Source: Gnetum montanum
Taxonomy: Eukaryota; Streptophyta; Gnetopsida; Gnetales; Gnetaceae
Direction: 5' to 3'
Length of the DNA stretch: 64,000 nt
Assembly: GCA_015680685.1 (NCBI GenBank)
Contig: MNCI01002923.1
Coordinates: 371,457 to 435,456, forward strand
This document shows positions 46,381 through 57,555 of this stretch, one piece after another. A model generated the notes under the pieces. It worked only from the letters and a program-made list of their open reading frames with translations, was not told the origin of the DNA and ran no database searches. The position numbers and the translations under genes were made by a program. The number at the start of each line of letters is the position of its first letter. The first letter of the stretch is position 1.

Positions 46381-48886
46381 AGCCTATTTACTAGAAAGGT
46401 TTCCAACCTTGAACCAATTAGATATAGCATGGGTTAACATGATTGTGTGAATCTTGGGATGTGTTTGGTTTGAAGGGTTCTCAAAAGAAATGGATGCAAA
46501 GGATGAAGGAGATGTAGGGTGACCGACCACATGAGTCGGTGAGGGCTTTGTAGGGCTATTGGTTTGGAAAAATGATCTTTTATGAGATCTAGTTTTCAAA
46601 TCACTTGGTTAAAGAATTAGTTGTAAGTTAACAACCTTGGTAGCATTATGTTGTTGTGGCTGTGTGGGAATTTCACCCTGTGTGAATGGAGTGAGTGGTA
46701 ATTGGATTGAGGGTGGAGGGACATGTGTTAAAGGATGAGGAGGATGATAAGGATATGGGGATTCCCCTCTAGGAGATGAAGAATGAGTTCTGTAGTACTC
46801 TGAATGGTAGCAATGATGTTTGAAGGAAGCATAACTAGAAGAGCCATGCAGAGACATGGGTTGCTAAACATATTACCCATATCGATCAGGTTGTCTATAA
46901 GAGTCTGGATGCCTTGGTGGTAGGATCCCCCATGACTATGGGTGTTGTCACTGATGGTACTACTTGTACGGTTGTCGTGGAGCTTCACTTAGATAATAAG
47001 TTTATTGTTGCTAGTGGAATTGCCTTAGGTTGCCCTAAGGATAAGGCAACCTTCTAAGTGATTGCCTTCATGCCAATCTAGGATTCAAAGCATACACCCT
47101 AGATTCCTATGAGTGTGACACAACAGGGTAACATCCCTTAGGATGTTCACATTGGTAGATGTCACATCCATCATCATCATCTAATACTGACTCCACAATC
47201 TCCTACTATAGGAGCTTTGTCCTTACCTCTTTGGTAGGCACCTTCAACTTCCTTTCTTCTTCTATAGCCATGATTACTACCTTGCTCTTTGGATTCTTCT
47301 GTAATTTTTAGGGTAGTTTGAAATTTTTTATTCAAATATTTCCACATTTTGTCAACCTTAGCCAAAATTTCAAACACAAATTTTTGAATTACCAAGGTTT
47401 TTCGCTGCACCACTTCATCAAGTGATGCCTCCACTGCACTATCACAGAATTGGACCTCCCTTTTTTTTATGGAAGGATCTCGATTATACTACTCAACACT
47501 TTCCCATTTTCTCAACTCACCTTCTTCTTTTGCAACTTGTTCAATTAGCCTTTGGATCTGATGGGCTCTTAGTGTTAATAGTCTACCTTGCGCATAGACC
47601 CTAAGAGTTCTCCTTATTTCTAATTGAAACCCATCTACAATATGATGAAGTTATTCCTATTGAGAATAACCATGGCCAAGACATCTATGCAAGAGAGAGT
47701 AATACCTACACATGGTTGCTTCCAAGGGTTCATGTATTCCTTATCACCAACTTTGAATTTGCTTTCTCAAATTGGACACTCTAAATTACGTCTGATATTT
47801 TTCATTAAAAAGCTTAAGCATCGTACCTCATCTATGAATTGATTTTGGCTCCAAGAAGCAGTACCAACTTTCTTCTTGTTTTATGAGTATCTTGGGAAAC
47901 AGCTTAAGTTTCTATCAATTTTTCTCCATGTTCTACAAGGCATAGGCATCATGAAAGGATTGAAGATGAACATATGGATTTAAGTTATATCCCCCCTCAA
48001 ATCTAGAGATATTGTTCATATCCAACCTCTTAATTCGTTATCTTTCATATGTCTAGTTGGAATTTTGACTGCCTCTGTAATGTTTAGCATGCTTCAAGTT
48101 GCAAGTAAAGATTCTTCATCATCATGATTTCAATTATGCTTATGGTGTCCTTTGCTTCCCCTTCATTCATGACAGGTTCTATGATCATTATCCTACCATT
48201 AACCTCCATCACGGTTTCATCCCCTGTGCTTTCGATTAGATTTGAAGGAGGAAGAAGACAATGCAAATGAAGAGGGTGAAGTGAGAGTAGAACTGCCACC
48301 ACCAAGACATCTACCAGCTCCTATCTGCTTGTCATGACCATAATCATCAGGTTTATTGTCATCACAATGCTTGCCTGAGTGCTTACCTTAACATCCATTT
48401 TTGGCAAAACCTAAATATTTGATAGTAGACTATAAGTGTGGGTTTAAGCCCCCTTCACTAGATTCAAGTGGTGGAGAATCTTCATGTTGAGGATTCCCAA
48501 AGGGAGTATCCTTCTTATTTTTTTGGTTTAGCAAGAACAAGGGGTTAGTGAATTATTTCCCTTTCATAACCTCATGGCACTTAGTGTTGATCTTGTTTAC
48601 ATTGTGTTTATATGGGATGGTAGTCTTGATAGTCATGGTCTTGCATAATGTATTCATCATGGAGACCCTAGATGCCCAACCTCTTAAGAGTTTAGAGCAA
48701 CATCCAAGGACTAAATCGATTGGGAGGTAGCACAACATTGCTCTTCTTATCTCTCCATCGTAATTGTTCATCTTGCTGTAGGATGAAGGTGAAATCAAGT
48801 ACAAACTCATCTAGATGAGCGTCGATCACTTTAAATTCTAGGGGCATTGGCGATTTTGATTCATTGTGCTTGTGAGAAGAAGACAT
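46381..48886 (-). pseudogene. Ath-1 gag, broken
   Basis: Starts at ATG 48,884-48,886 (MSSSHKHNESKSPMPLEF...), with DEFVLDFTFILQQDEQLRW near 48,760-48,815, shared with Ath-3 and marking the genuine frame. It continues through a Ser-rich stretch (SSTLTSPSSFALSSSSFKS, about 48,240-48,300), the helix region (frame 47,177-47,434, rich in Lys/Glu, with KTLVIQKFVFEILAKVDKMW), a Gln/Pro/Tyr-rich tail (46,640-46,990) and RSFFQTNSPTKP (46,545-46,580) before the protease. No zinc knuckle seen. Stops throughout. Confidence 0.82.
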
Positions 48887-49027
48887 TTTGAATTAAAAGA
48901 AAAATTTAGTGTGAATTAATTATACTTATTATTTTTATTTTTCAAATGATTACGACTTTAAGATTTGTTCCAATGATCTCAAATAATATTCAGTAAGTCT
49001 TAGGTAGTGCACATCTCAAACTACAAG

Positions 49028-49045
49028 TCCTCGGCAACGGTGCCA
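49028..49045 (-). other. Ath-1 primer-binding site (tRNA-Asp type)
   Basis: The minus strand reads tggcaccgttgccgagga, one base from the LTR. It matches the complement of the 3' end of plant tRNA-Asp, used by Athila elements, with one former CG changed to CA. Confidence 0.85.
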
Positions 49046-49046
49046 A

Positions 49047-49928
49047 TGATGAGTAGCGAGTAGAGCCTACATTCAACCATACAAATCACTAAGTGTTTAC
49101 ACACGATCTAGTCAAATTCCATGGACTTATAGCCTTCTAAGTACACTGGTCTCTAGTAAGTAAAACTCACCGTTACAATTATTGTCTTCCCAATTGCACT
49201 TGTGAAATGCAAAGGTATCGTTAAGTGTAACTCAGGCATGTGATTTTTATCATTTTTATGGTTTATGTTCTAAGTTACCTAAAAATAAAGAATAGAGAAT
49301 TAAAGATATTGAATTACTACTTTAATCTAACTAGTTAATATCTAACTAATCCTAGCATAAGCATCTATTCTCACTTGTTGTACACATCTTAAACACATTT
49401 AACACTCTTCGGTTACCAAACTTTAAGCGTTATTAGGATTACCAAGCGCTAAGCGTATGCTTGAAGTGGTTGTACTTATGTGCTTAAATAATCACTATTT
49501 AATCTAGCTTAATTTATTTCATAATTAATTATTTAATTACTTAAAGCATTAAAGGAAATTGCATAAAATACTAAATGCATAAAGGAAATAATTAATCTAT
49601 TTCAAAGTGCTGCAAGGTTTATCAAAAAGCTCGTCTTTATTGCCACACACACTATCGTGCTCAAGTACAACAGTGCTTGAATAAAGATTCATACACTTTT
49701 TGACTCTTATTGTGAGCACTTAGAAAAATATTCTAGCTTTTAAGCAAGAAAATTACAAGAGCTTTGCTACAACTATGATAAAATATGTCATAAACACAAT
49801 GGGTAAGCATTTATTTATAGGCGAAAACAGACACTGTGCTGACAAGGTCACGTCAATGCATCAAATCATACATCAACGCGATTACATTGACGAGGCCTCG
49901 TTGATGTAACCCATGGTGCAACTCATCA
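49047..49928 (-). repeat. Ath-1 5' LTR
   Basis: 882 bp bounded by tgatgag and ctcatca (7-bp inverted ends). TATA-like ttatttatagg (plus strand) at 49,811. U3 (49,830-49,925) has repeated gtcaatg / catcaacg / attgacgagg motifs. The R/U5 zone includes cttgattgag-like and agtgctgcaaggttt sequence (49,605), shared with Ath-3. Confidence 0.85.
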
Positions 49929-50420
49929 TATGTGTATCAATTAGACAATAAGCAAAGTAGTAGTATCTTCTTACAAGAGATAAGTATTATCACATTACAA
50001 GTAAATTAATGTTATGTTATGCACAAACATGTATACATACACATGCATGCAACACACACACACACTAATAAGAGATTACTTATATTAGAGTAAGGTCAAA
50101 GATAGACTTACCTAAACCTTAGGAATCCTCTTAGAGAACTTCTTCTTTGCTTCTCTTGCATTCATAATCCTTATGCTCTATTCCTCTTCCTAGTGGCTCT
50201 ACCTCTTCTTCCTTGATGTATTCCAAGGGGTAGGGATAGGGGGCATTTATAGGTCTAAGATGGAAGAGACCTCTTGAGTTTTAGAGAGTTTTTTATTTAG
50301 TAAGGGTAGTTGGAAACTAGAAGATGTCACCTCCATTAGACGTTTCTAAGAAAATCTTCTTTCTCTAGTATCTTCTCCACCCCACCTAACACTTATTTCA
50401 CCCTTTTACATTTACTTTAC
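49929..50420. other. Unassigned AT-rich stretch with (ac)n and a minus-strand TATA-like box
   Basis: It contains cacacacacacac (50,051-50,065), a pyrimidine-rich block (50,130-50,215) and gcatttataggtc (50,245), which is a TATA-like box on the minus strand. No open frame over 60 residues. It may be the remnant of an LTR of some other element; I cannot assign it. Confidence 0.4.
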
Positions 50421-50624
50421 ACTAATTACTATTTACTTTATTGAAGTTACTATTCATTTACCATATTTTACTAGGGTTGCTATTCATTTAATATCTTTTA
50501 CCGAAGTTACTATTCATTTACAGTATTTTACTGAAGTTACTATTCATTTACTATATTTTACTAAGGTTATTATTCATTTATCATATTTTACTGAGGTTAC
50601 TATTTATTTACCATATTTTACTAA
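50421..50624. repeat. 30-bp minisatellite, left block
   Basis: Seven units of exactly 30 bp with core tattcatttaccatatttta followed by ct(g/a)aggttac. Repeats stay in phase through 50,620, then stop at the Ath-2 insertion. The array resumes at 56,501. Confidence 0.92.
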
Positions 50625-51502
50625 TGATGAGTAGGGAGGTACCCCTATGCTCAACCATATGAATCACAAGCGTTCACACACAATCCAGTTGAATTCTATG
50701 GATGAGACTAGTCGTGGCATCTAGATCATTATGCCTTGATCGTAGTTTCCATCTTTCCACTTGGACTAGTGGTAGCATTGTCACATATGGTTTAGTCCAA
50801 AGTGAGGCATATGATGTTGTTCCTAATTTTACGCTACTCTTGATGATGATAAAAAGGTTAAGTAATTAAACTAATGGATAATGGAAAGCGAAATCTAACT
50901 AGCTTATGTGCAATGAGTATCCACCCTTAATCATCCATATATGTCTTGGACTTCGTGAGACTACTTCTAGGATGGCCAAGCATATGTCATAGAGTGTACC
51001 AAATAATACACTTCTGGGTTACCAAGTACTTCCACTTAAATGCTCATGATTAAGGCATAAGCATTTCGTTAATAACAAGAATAGTAAATAATAATAAATG
51101 GAAACAACTAAGTAAAGAAAATAGTAAATAATTAACAATTAAAAGCAATAATAATCTAAGTGTATTCTACAATGATGGGAGTAATCTCGATCTTTATTGC
51201 CAATCATGTAACATGTCCAAGTATGTCACACTCAAATAAAGGTGTCATACGATTACAAACATCACTCTGTGGGCATATATTGGGAATATTCTAACTCTGG
51301 AGAAAACAAACTACAAGAGCTTTGCTACTCTAACTAAAAAACTATATCCAAATCATGAGCCCAAGCCCTATATTTATAAACTAGAGTTTACCTTGTGACG
51401 TTGGGTATTTAAAGTCATGTCCTGGCTCTAATGTCAAGGCACTAATACAAGGCTTTGATGCCAAGGCTCTGACGTCAAGGCTAGACAAACCATGACTCAT
51501 CA
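50625..51502 (-). repeat. Ath-2 3' LTR
   Basis: 878 bp, tgatgag ... ctcatca. Plus-strand ctatatttataaa at 51,368 is the TATA region. U3 has five gatgtcaaggc/gacgtcaaggc-type units (51,405-51,485), one containing the perfect tgacgtca octamer (about 51,470). Confidence 0.9.
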
Positions 51503-53470
51503 TGCCCCCACAACTGAATGAAAATTCATCCTCAAGTTAAACAAAATGAGAAACAAATTTCTTACAAAATATTAGGTAGCTATTGTATTATTGACTAACA
51601 TACAAACTGACTCAGGTGGAATAGACAGACGTTGAATACCCAACTGTACAAAGTTACAAGCTTTACAAAATTGGGTGTTCATGATAAGAGAAGTGAACAC
51701 CCTAGAGAACATTAACATACAACACCTCTTGGCAGTTCAAGAATGCGAGAGGAGAGATCCAACAAGCATGAACGATCCTCATAGTGTGGTACTACTGCAT
51801 CATCCTTGGTAAAGATAGTCCCACTTCTAATCCCTGCTTCCCACTATAATCACAATGGAATCATGAATCAGTATGCAATGTGTAACACATAGCGGTGAAA
51901 TGCCTTGTCTCATTGGTGGTTATACTCGACTAAGTTGTGATTGTGGTAGATTAATTCCTTTAGTAATGTTAGCAAGAAGGTTGACAAATAGGGTAAATTA
52001 GATAAGTGGTCCATTAAATTTGGAAAAAGTGCAACACAAGGAAATGTTTGAAGAGGGTATAAGAACTCACAACAATAAAAAGAAGAATTCACTAAAAATT
52101 GTTGTGAAGACATGTACAATTGGATGCCATTGATGGGATAAACAAAAGAGAATTTGATTGTAAAAGTGTCTAAAGATAAGGAACTTAACTAACCCAACCA
52201 AAAGATATGCAAGTGGGTCCTCCCCAAAGTAGGCACAGACCTTTTATGCCCTTGCATAACTTCAAACCAAAGAGTCCATGGGCTCCATGGATGATTAATG
52301 GTTACCGAAGGTTAACTACAAAAACCCGAAAGAAACTAACTAAGAATTTTGACACATCAAACCAAGACATCGAATCAAGAACATGAAACCAACAATGAGG
52401 TAAGACATGGAAAGCATAGATGGATGAGAGAGAGTGGAATGGAGTTCCTAATTAAGGTCACATGAAGTCCCTTATGGATTTTGTGGTTAAATGACTTAAT
52501 AGGATCCATCCTTAGTCCAAACCAAAACCAACCATGCTTAGTGGCTTCGCATCAACATTCTAAAACCAGTCCATCCCCCTAAGACACAAGAGTGCTCCCA
52601 CAGAACAACCTCCATTCCTTATTAGAGAAGAAGCAGAAAGTTAGGAAGGGCCTTAGTTAAAGGGGACTAGTCCCATAACTAGTGCTTGTAGCCTATTTAT
52701 TCTATATAAGGGATGTGCTTTAAATTCCCATTAATTTTTTTTTTATTTTTTGAAATGGGAGCCATACCATGCAAAGACACATACATGTATTAGGTCCAAG
52801 GGGTGTGCTTTGAATCCTCATCAATTTTTTTTTTATTTTTTTTTTCTTTTTTTTATGAGAACCACGCCATGCAAGGACTTATTCAACTTCCTTTTATTAG
52901 TCGACACAAAATAGTAAGAAATCCATGAAAACACACATGCACCCAAGCAAACAGAAAGGCACAAAGAATACCGAATTCCCTTGAAGCCACACCCTATTCA
53001 AAACTTTGAATCCTTTCCAATTCCAAAAACTACCAAAGTCACAAATTTGTTAAAGTTTCCAAAACAAGGAAAACCATAGAGTTTGTGAATGGATGGATGT
53101 CATGGACTCATTGCTTGTTTCATGAAAAAGAAACCATGTCCTAATCATCCATAATGAAATTCAAAGCCAAAAACCAAATACCAACAATCAAATAATAGAA
53201 ATAGTACATACCACCATCAATCAACACATTACCACTGTACTTGGTACTTATTAACAAAAAGTTAGAAAATCACACCAATATAAAAGAAAATATAAAAGAA
53301 GGTATAAAATATTTAAGAAATAGCAAATGTACTAATGATGGTGTAAAACAAAAATTAGAAAATATTAATAACATGAAAAAAAAAGATGTAAAATAAAGAA
53401 TGTGTAAAACAAAAAGTTGTAAAACAAAAAGATGAAAAACACTTAAGAATCCTGAATACTAGAATGGGGA
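51503..53470 (-). other. Ath-2 3' non-coding region
   Basis: Collinear with Ath-1 4,270-6,318. It holds a tandem duplication of about 100 bp (copies from about 52,697 and 52,795, each with ggg(a/g)tgtgctt...t-run...ccatgcaa) that is single in Ath-1 (5,618-5,690). T-runs up to ten bases. No coding sequence recognised; the 69-residue frame at 51,910-52,119 is probably chance. Confidence 0.7.
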
Positions 53471-54100
53471 ATAACCCCCACAACTAAATATTTGGCCGTG
53501 ACAAGGATTAATAAGTGCATAAATAGAGTCCATGCATGTATAAAACGTTGGAAACCTTTCATGCCCCATCCATTGGGTGTCTACTGGTGGTGTGATGGCT
53601 AGGTAGAAAAATTGTTAGTCACACACCTGATTATTATATGTATGGTGGGTCAGGATATGAGGCGTGTTAAAATTATGGATTACTAGCCTATTATTACACC
53701 CTTGAGTATAAGATGGTATGTATGGATTCATTTGTCTTCCCATGTTTGTAGATTCATTAGTTGGATGTGGGATAGGAGTCTGGACAAATGGTGGCCCTTG
53801 TGTATGTTTAGAGGATGTTGGTTTAGACAAGGAAGGCAATGCACCATGTTGGCCTTGTGTTGGCTCAAATGATACAATGGGTCCATGCATGGTTTGCTTC
53901 AGCTTACATCGTTTCCACCAAAAGGGGTGTTTCCTACATTGTAGTTAACACCCACTAGTGTCGGCATGTCTATGCACATGTGTAGCACAAGCAACATTCA
54001 TTTGTTGATCTTATGATGCAAAACCTTCCTAAGTTGCTGGTGGTGGCATATAAGGAGGTGGATGATGAGAATATTGAGGGTTGCACTAGGAGAAAGGGTT
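53471..54100 (-). pseudogene. Ath-2 gag 3' part (Gln/Pro/Tyr-rich tail)
   Basis: The minus frame 53,615-53,890 encodes a Pro/Thr/His-rich stretch (GPIVSFEPTQGQHGALP; NPYIPSYTQGCNNR), comparable in composition to the Tyr/Pro/Gln-rich gag tails of Ath-1 and Ath-3. It is separated from the rest of gag by a partial LTR (54,101-54,301). Identification rests on position and composition. Confidence 0.5.
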
Positions 54101-54301
54101 GAGAAGAACTAAAAATAAAAACTAACTTCTAACTAAACTACTCCCCCACTCCATGCACCTACATGTGTATTTATAGGCCCACACAAGAGTCACAATATCA
54201 TGTATCCAATATCACTAGCCAAGCCGCAATCTCGTGTACTCAATATCATGGATCCGATATCGTGGGTCTGATATTAGAGCCTAATGAATCATGATTCATC
54301 A
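54101..54301 (-). repeat. Partial LTR inside Ath-2 gag
   Basis: It ends catgattcatca like the other Athila LTR starts (minus strand tgatgaatcatg) and carries gtatttataggc (54,172) and five 12-18-bp repeats around atatcatggatccgatatcg. About 200 bp, truncated at its left side. Confidence 0.6.
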
Positions 54302-55460
54302 TCCTTCAATTAAAGAGTTGGGTCCCATTGATGTTTTTCAACATTCTCCCATTTACACATTTCTCCTTCTTCTTTTGCCATATTCTCTATAAGCTCTTTG
54401 ATTTGATGGGCTTGGAGCTTCTATCGTTCCCCTCGGGCATACATCCCAAAGATCACCCTTGTTTCATTACAAAGTCCATCTATGATGTGGTAAAGTTGCT
54501 CTTCCTTAAAGAAACCATGGCCTGGGAATTTATTCAACAAGGCATAATATCTATCTAAGGTCATGTCCAAGGCTTCATGTTGTTCTTGTTTCCACTCTTG
54601 GATTTGTCTCCTTAGGTAGGAAATTGTCTTATAGGTTTAGCATCTCTCATTGAAAAGTTCTAACATTGTAGACCATCGTCGAATCGAATCTGGTTTCAAT
54701 GATTGATACCACACTTTGGCTTTATGAATTTGTGTCCTATGAAAGAGCTTAAGCTTTTGCCATTCACTTTCAATGTTGTAACAGATACAAGCACCCTAGA
54801 AGGCTTGTAAAGATGTTGTGGATCTGAATCATAGCCTCCTACAAATTTAGGAATATTATTCATGTCAAGCTTAGGCAGACAACTCTTTCTATGATGCCTG
54901 CGAGATATCTTTACTACCTCTATGATCTACATTAGGCTCTTAGTGGCTAAGAAGGGTTAATTATCATCAAAAAAAATTGTAAAGGAAATTTCTATCTCTA
55001 TTCATTCGATTATGATGATGTTGTCTTTAACCTTTCCCGTGGGTTTGATTTCAATTTTTAGTCTAACCCTTTAGTGGAGCTCCATCTCTACACCTACGTT
55101 CATCTTCATTAGAACTAGATGTTGAAGGGAAAGAGGAAGATGAGGAACTAGAAGAACTACCATGGCTTCAATGGTGTTCCTTGGGGTCCCTTGATTTCTA
55201 GGTTTCGAGAAGGTCTTAGGCCTTGAGGCCTCCCCTAGTTTAGGACCTACATCATCTCCTCCAAGATTGTCCCTTAGGTGAATGTAGTCTTTGAGTGTCT
55301 TCAGGGTGGTCATGATCATAAGAAACCCTTGCATAAGATTGATCACACCAATCTCCTTCATTTTATATCTTGTTAGTTCTCCAATGAATGTGTTCACTAT
55401 ACTGTGCATAGTCACTTCCATGTGAGAGAGACATTGTTCTTGATTTATGGTGTGTGTGAG
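54302..55460 (-). pseudogene. Ath-2 gag 5' part, broken
   Basis: The minus reading includes FPGHGFFKEEQLYHIIDGL and LQAHQIKELIENMAKEEGEM (54,350-54,545), matching Ath-1 (LRAHQIQRLIEQVAKEEGEL) and Ath-3 (LRSHQIQRLLRQVAKEEGEL), the gag helix region. The frame 55,071-55,421 (116 residues) lies at the expected N-terminal position; its C-terminal end runs through a Ser-rich zone in another frame. Stops interrupt it throughout. Confidence 0.72.
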
Positions 55461-55541
55461 CTAAGAGTTTCTGAAAGATATATCGTTAATACCTTTTATA
55501 GCAATCGTGTATAATATAACTAATCTAAATAACTAGCACCA

Positions 55542-55559
55542 TCCCTGGCAACGATGCCA
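55542..55559 (-). other. Ath-2 primer-binding site (tRNA-Asp type)
   Basis: The minus strand reads tggcatcgttgccaggga, one base from the LTR. It matches the Ath-1 and Ath-3 sites except at CG-derived positions. Confidence 0.85.
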
Positions 55560-55560
55560 A

Positions 55561-56500
55561 TGATGAGCAGTGAGGTACCCCTACACTCAACCATACAACT
55601 CACAACCATTCATGCATGATCCGGTCGAATTCTATGGATGGGACTAGTTGTGGCATCTAGATCATTATGCCTTGATCATAGTTCATTGTCTTCCCACTTG
55701 GACTAGTGTTAGCTTTGTCGCATATGGTTTAGTTCAAAGTAAGGCATATGATGTTATTCCTAATTTTACACTACTCCTAATGACGAAAAAAAGGGTAAGT
55801 AATTAAACCAATGGATCATGGAAAGTAAAAGCTAACTAGCCTATGTGTGATGATTATCCACCCTTAATCATCTATATATGTCTTGGACTTCATGAGACTA
55901 CTTCTAGGATGGCCAAGCATATGTCACTGGGTGTACCAAACAATACACTTATGCGTAAACAAGTACTTCCACTTAAATGCTCATGATTAAGGTGTACACA
56001 TTCTACTTAATAATAGGAATAGTAAATGACAATAACTGGAAATAATTAAGTAAAGAAAATATTAAATAATTAACAATTAAAAGCAATAATAATCCAAGTG
56101 TATGTTGTAATGATGGGAGTAATCTCAATCTTTATTGCCAGTCATGTAATGTGTCCAAATATGTCATACTCGAACAAAGGTGCCATACAATTACAAACAT
56201 CACTCTGTGGGCATGCACTGGGAATATTCTAACTCTAGAGAAAACAAATTGCAAAATATCTACTACTCTAACTGAAAAACTATATCCAAATCATGAGCTT
56301 GAGCCTTATATTTATAGATTGGAGTTTACCCTGCGACATCAAGTATCCAACGTTGCATATGTGACGTTGGGTACCCGACATCAGGGGATGTCGACATTGG
56401 GTACCTGACATTGGGGCTCTGACATCCGATACAGGGCTCTGATGTCAAGGCTTCAATGTCAAGGCTTTGATGTCAAGGCCAGGCAAAACATGACTCATTA
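55561..56500 (-). repeat. Ath-2 5' LTR
   Basis: 940 bp, about 60 bp longer than the 3' copy because U3 has more gacatcaagtatcc / gacgttgggtacc / gatgtcaaggc units (56,335-56,485). TATA region ttatatttatag (plus strand) near 56,307. Ends tgactcatta, one base off the ctcatca terminus. Confidence 0.88.
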
Positions 56501-56560
56501 ACTAAGGTTACTATTTATTTACCATCTTTTATTGAAGTTTCTATTCATTTATTGTAGTTT
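56501..56560. repeat. 30-bp minisatellite, right block
   Basis: About two units continuing the array of 50,421-50,624 in the same orientation, beginning with the duplicated actaa. This proves that Ath-2 landed inside a pre-existing array. Confidence 0.88.
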
Positions 56561-56790
56561 ACCTTGATATGTGTACTTCTTTCTAAGTTCATATTTTCTT
56601 AGCTCTTAGATCTATGTACTATCATAAAAATGAAATAACTACTTTTGCTCCATAAAACATTCAAAATGACTTATTTATTAAGCATTCCAAATACATCCAA
56701 GGTACATTACATATTCAAATTACTACTTGGCTAAGGTACATAGTATTACATTTATATTATAAATTGATGTAAAAACAAGATGTTACATCA
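56561..56790. other. Unassigned AT-rich flank of Ath-3
   Basis: No gene or repeat recognised. It contains several ggtacatag/ggtacatta-like words and ends at the proposed LTR start. Confidence 0.4.
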
Positions 56791-57536
56791 TGACATGTCA
56801 TGAATGGATTATTTTTAAATATGCTTATCTTTATAGATGATGTGTCCTTGTTTGCAAAATTCACTACAAGATTAAATTATATGCTTGATGAGAGCGATTA
56901 CTCTAGAAATTTATTCTAATTATTAGAGTAATTACTCTAGTGGTTTATTTTAATTATTAGAGTGGTTACTCTAATTATTAGAGTAGTTGCTCCCAAGCCT
57001 ATAAATATAATGCCTAGGCGCATAATGGAAGGAAGTCTTTTAGCAGTCAAGTAGCGAAACTCTTGTAGTCTACTTGAAAGTTTGAGTATTTTCCAAGTTC
57101 CCATAGTAGGAAGTCTAAGTATGGATGGATCTTTATTCGAGCATTGTGTACCTGAGCACACCTTGTGTATGGAAATAAAGACAAGCTCTTTGATTCATCC
57201 TTGCAGCACTTAAGATTTGTTTTCTTACACATTTCTTTTATTTTATTTTCTTATGCATTTATTTTATTTTATTTTATTTTATGCACTTTACATTTATGTT
57301 ATTAGCATAGCAATTCATTTTAATCAATTAAGAAAATNAGGACATAAAAACATAAAAGATATAAAAATCATATGCCTCAATCGTGACATACAAGTAAGTT
57401 TGGGAAGACAATGATCAACCAACCCATCCTTGTTCCACAAGGGCGCATAAGCACTTAGTCCTTGGAATTCGACTGGATCATGCGTGAAATGCTTGTATTC
57501 GTATGGTTGAGCGTAGGGGTACCTTGCTGCTCATCA
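56791..57536 (+). repeat. Ath-3 5' LTR
   Basis: The end ctcatca at 57536 is certain. The start tgacatgtcatg at 56791 is proposed by analogy with tgatgagtcatg of Ath-2. U3 has three copies of the palindromic word taattattagagt/actctaattatta (56,895-56,990), then TATA cctataaatata (56,999-57,010). A (tttta)n tract lies at about 57,238-57,285. The segment attcgagcattgtgtacctg...ttgcagcactt (57,133-57,210) matches Ath-1. Confidence 0.75.
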
Positions 57537-57537
57537 T

Positions 57538-57555
57538 TGGCACCATTGCTGGGGA
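57538..57555 (+). other. Ath-3 primer-binding site (tRNA-Asp type)
   Basis: tggcaccattgctgggga, one base after the LTR. Every difference from the tRNA-Asp complement is a transition at a CG site. Confidence 0.88.

Larger units (their letters stand above)
42720..49928 (-). mobile_element. Ath-1: Athila-type Ty3/gypsy retrotransposon, right fragment
   Basis: The 5' LTR (49,047-49,928), tRNA-Asp-type primer site, gag, PR, RT, RNaseH and INT run leftwards. The element continues at 6,318 beyond Tat-1. Its interior is parallel to Ath-3 on the other strand at 57,538-63,920. The bases after the LTR, tatgt (49929-49933), should be one copy of its target duplication; the partner is not in the window. 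Its 3' LTR is missing. Confidence 0.85.
50625..56500 (-). mobile_element. Ath-2: complete but pol-less Athila-related element
   Basis: LTRs 50,625-51,502 and 55,561-56,500, perfect 5-bp duplication actaa at 50620-50624 and 56501-56505, primer site 55,542-55,559, polypurine-type tgtgggggca next to the 3' LTR (51,503-51,513). The 4.06-kb interior holds gag and the 3' non-coding zone shared with Ath-1. I find no RT, RNaseH or INT motif in any frame. It would have depended on enzymes of a relative such as Ath-1 or Ath-3. Confidence 0.9.

Noticed and set aside
48084-48305. A 73-residue minus-strand frame in Ath-1 gag
   Set aside because: Another frame carries the Ser-rich gag sequence shared with Ath-3; this one is a shadow.
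57236-57290. The (tttta)n tract, considered as a poly(A) or LINE/SINE tail
   Set aside because: It lies inside the Ath-3 LTR between TATA and primer site, with LTR homology to Ath-1 just before it, and has no flanking duplication.
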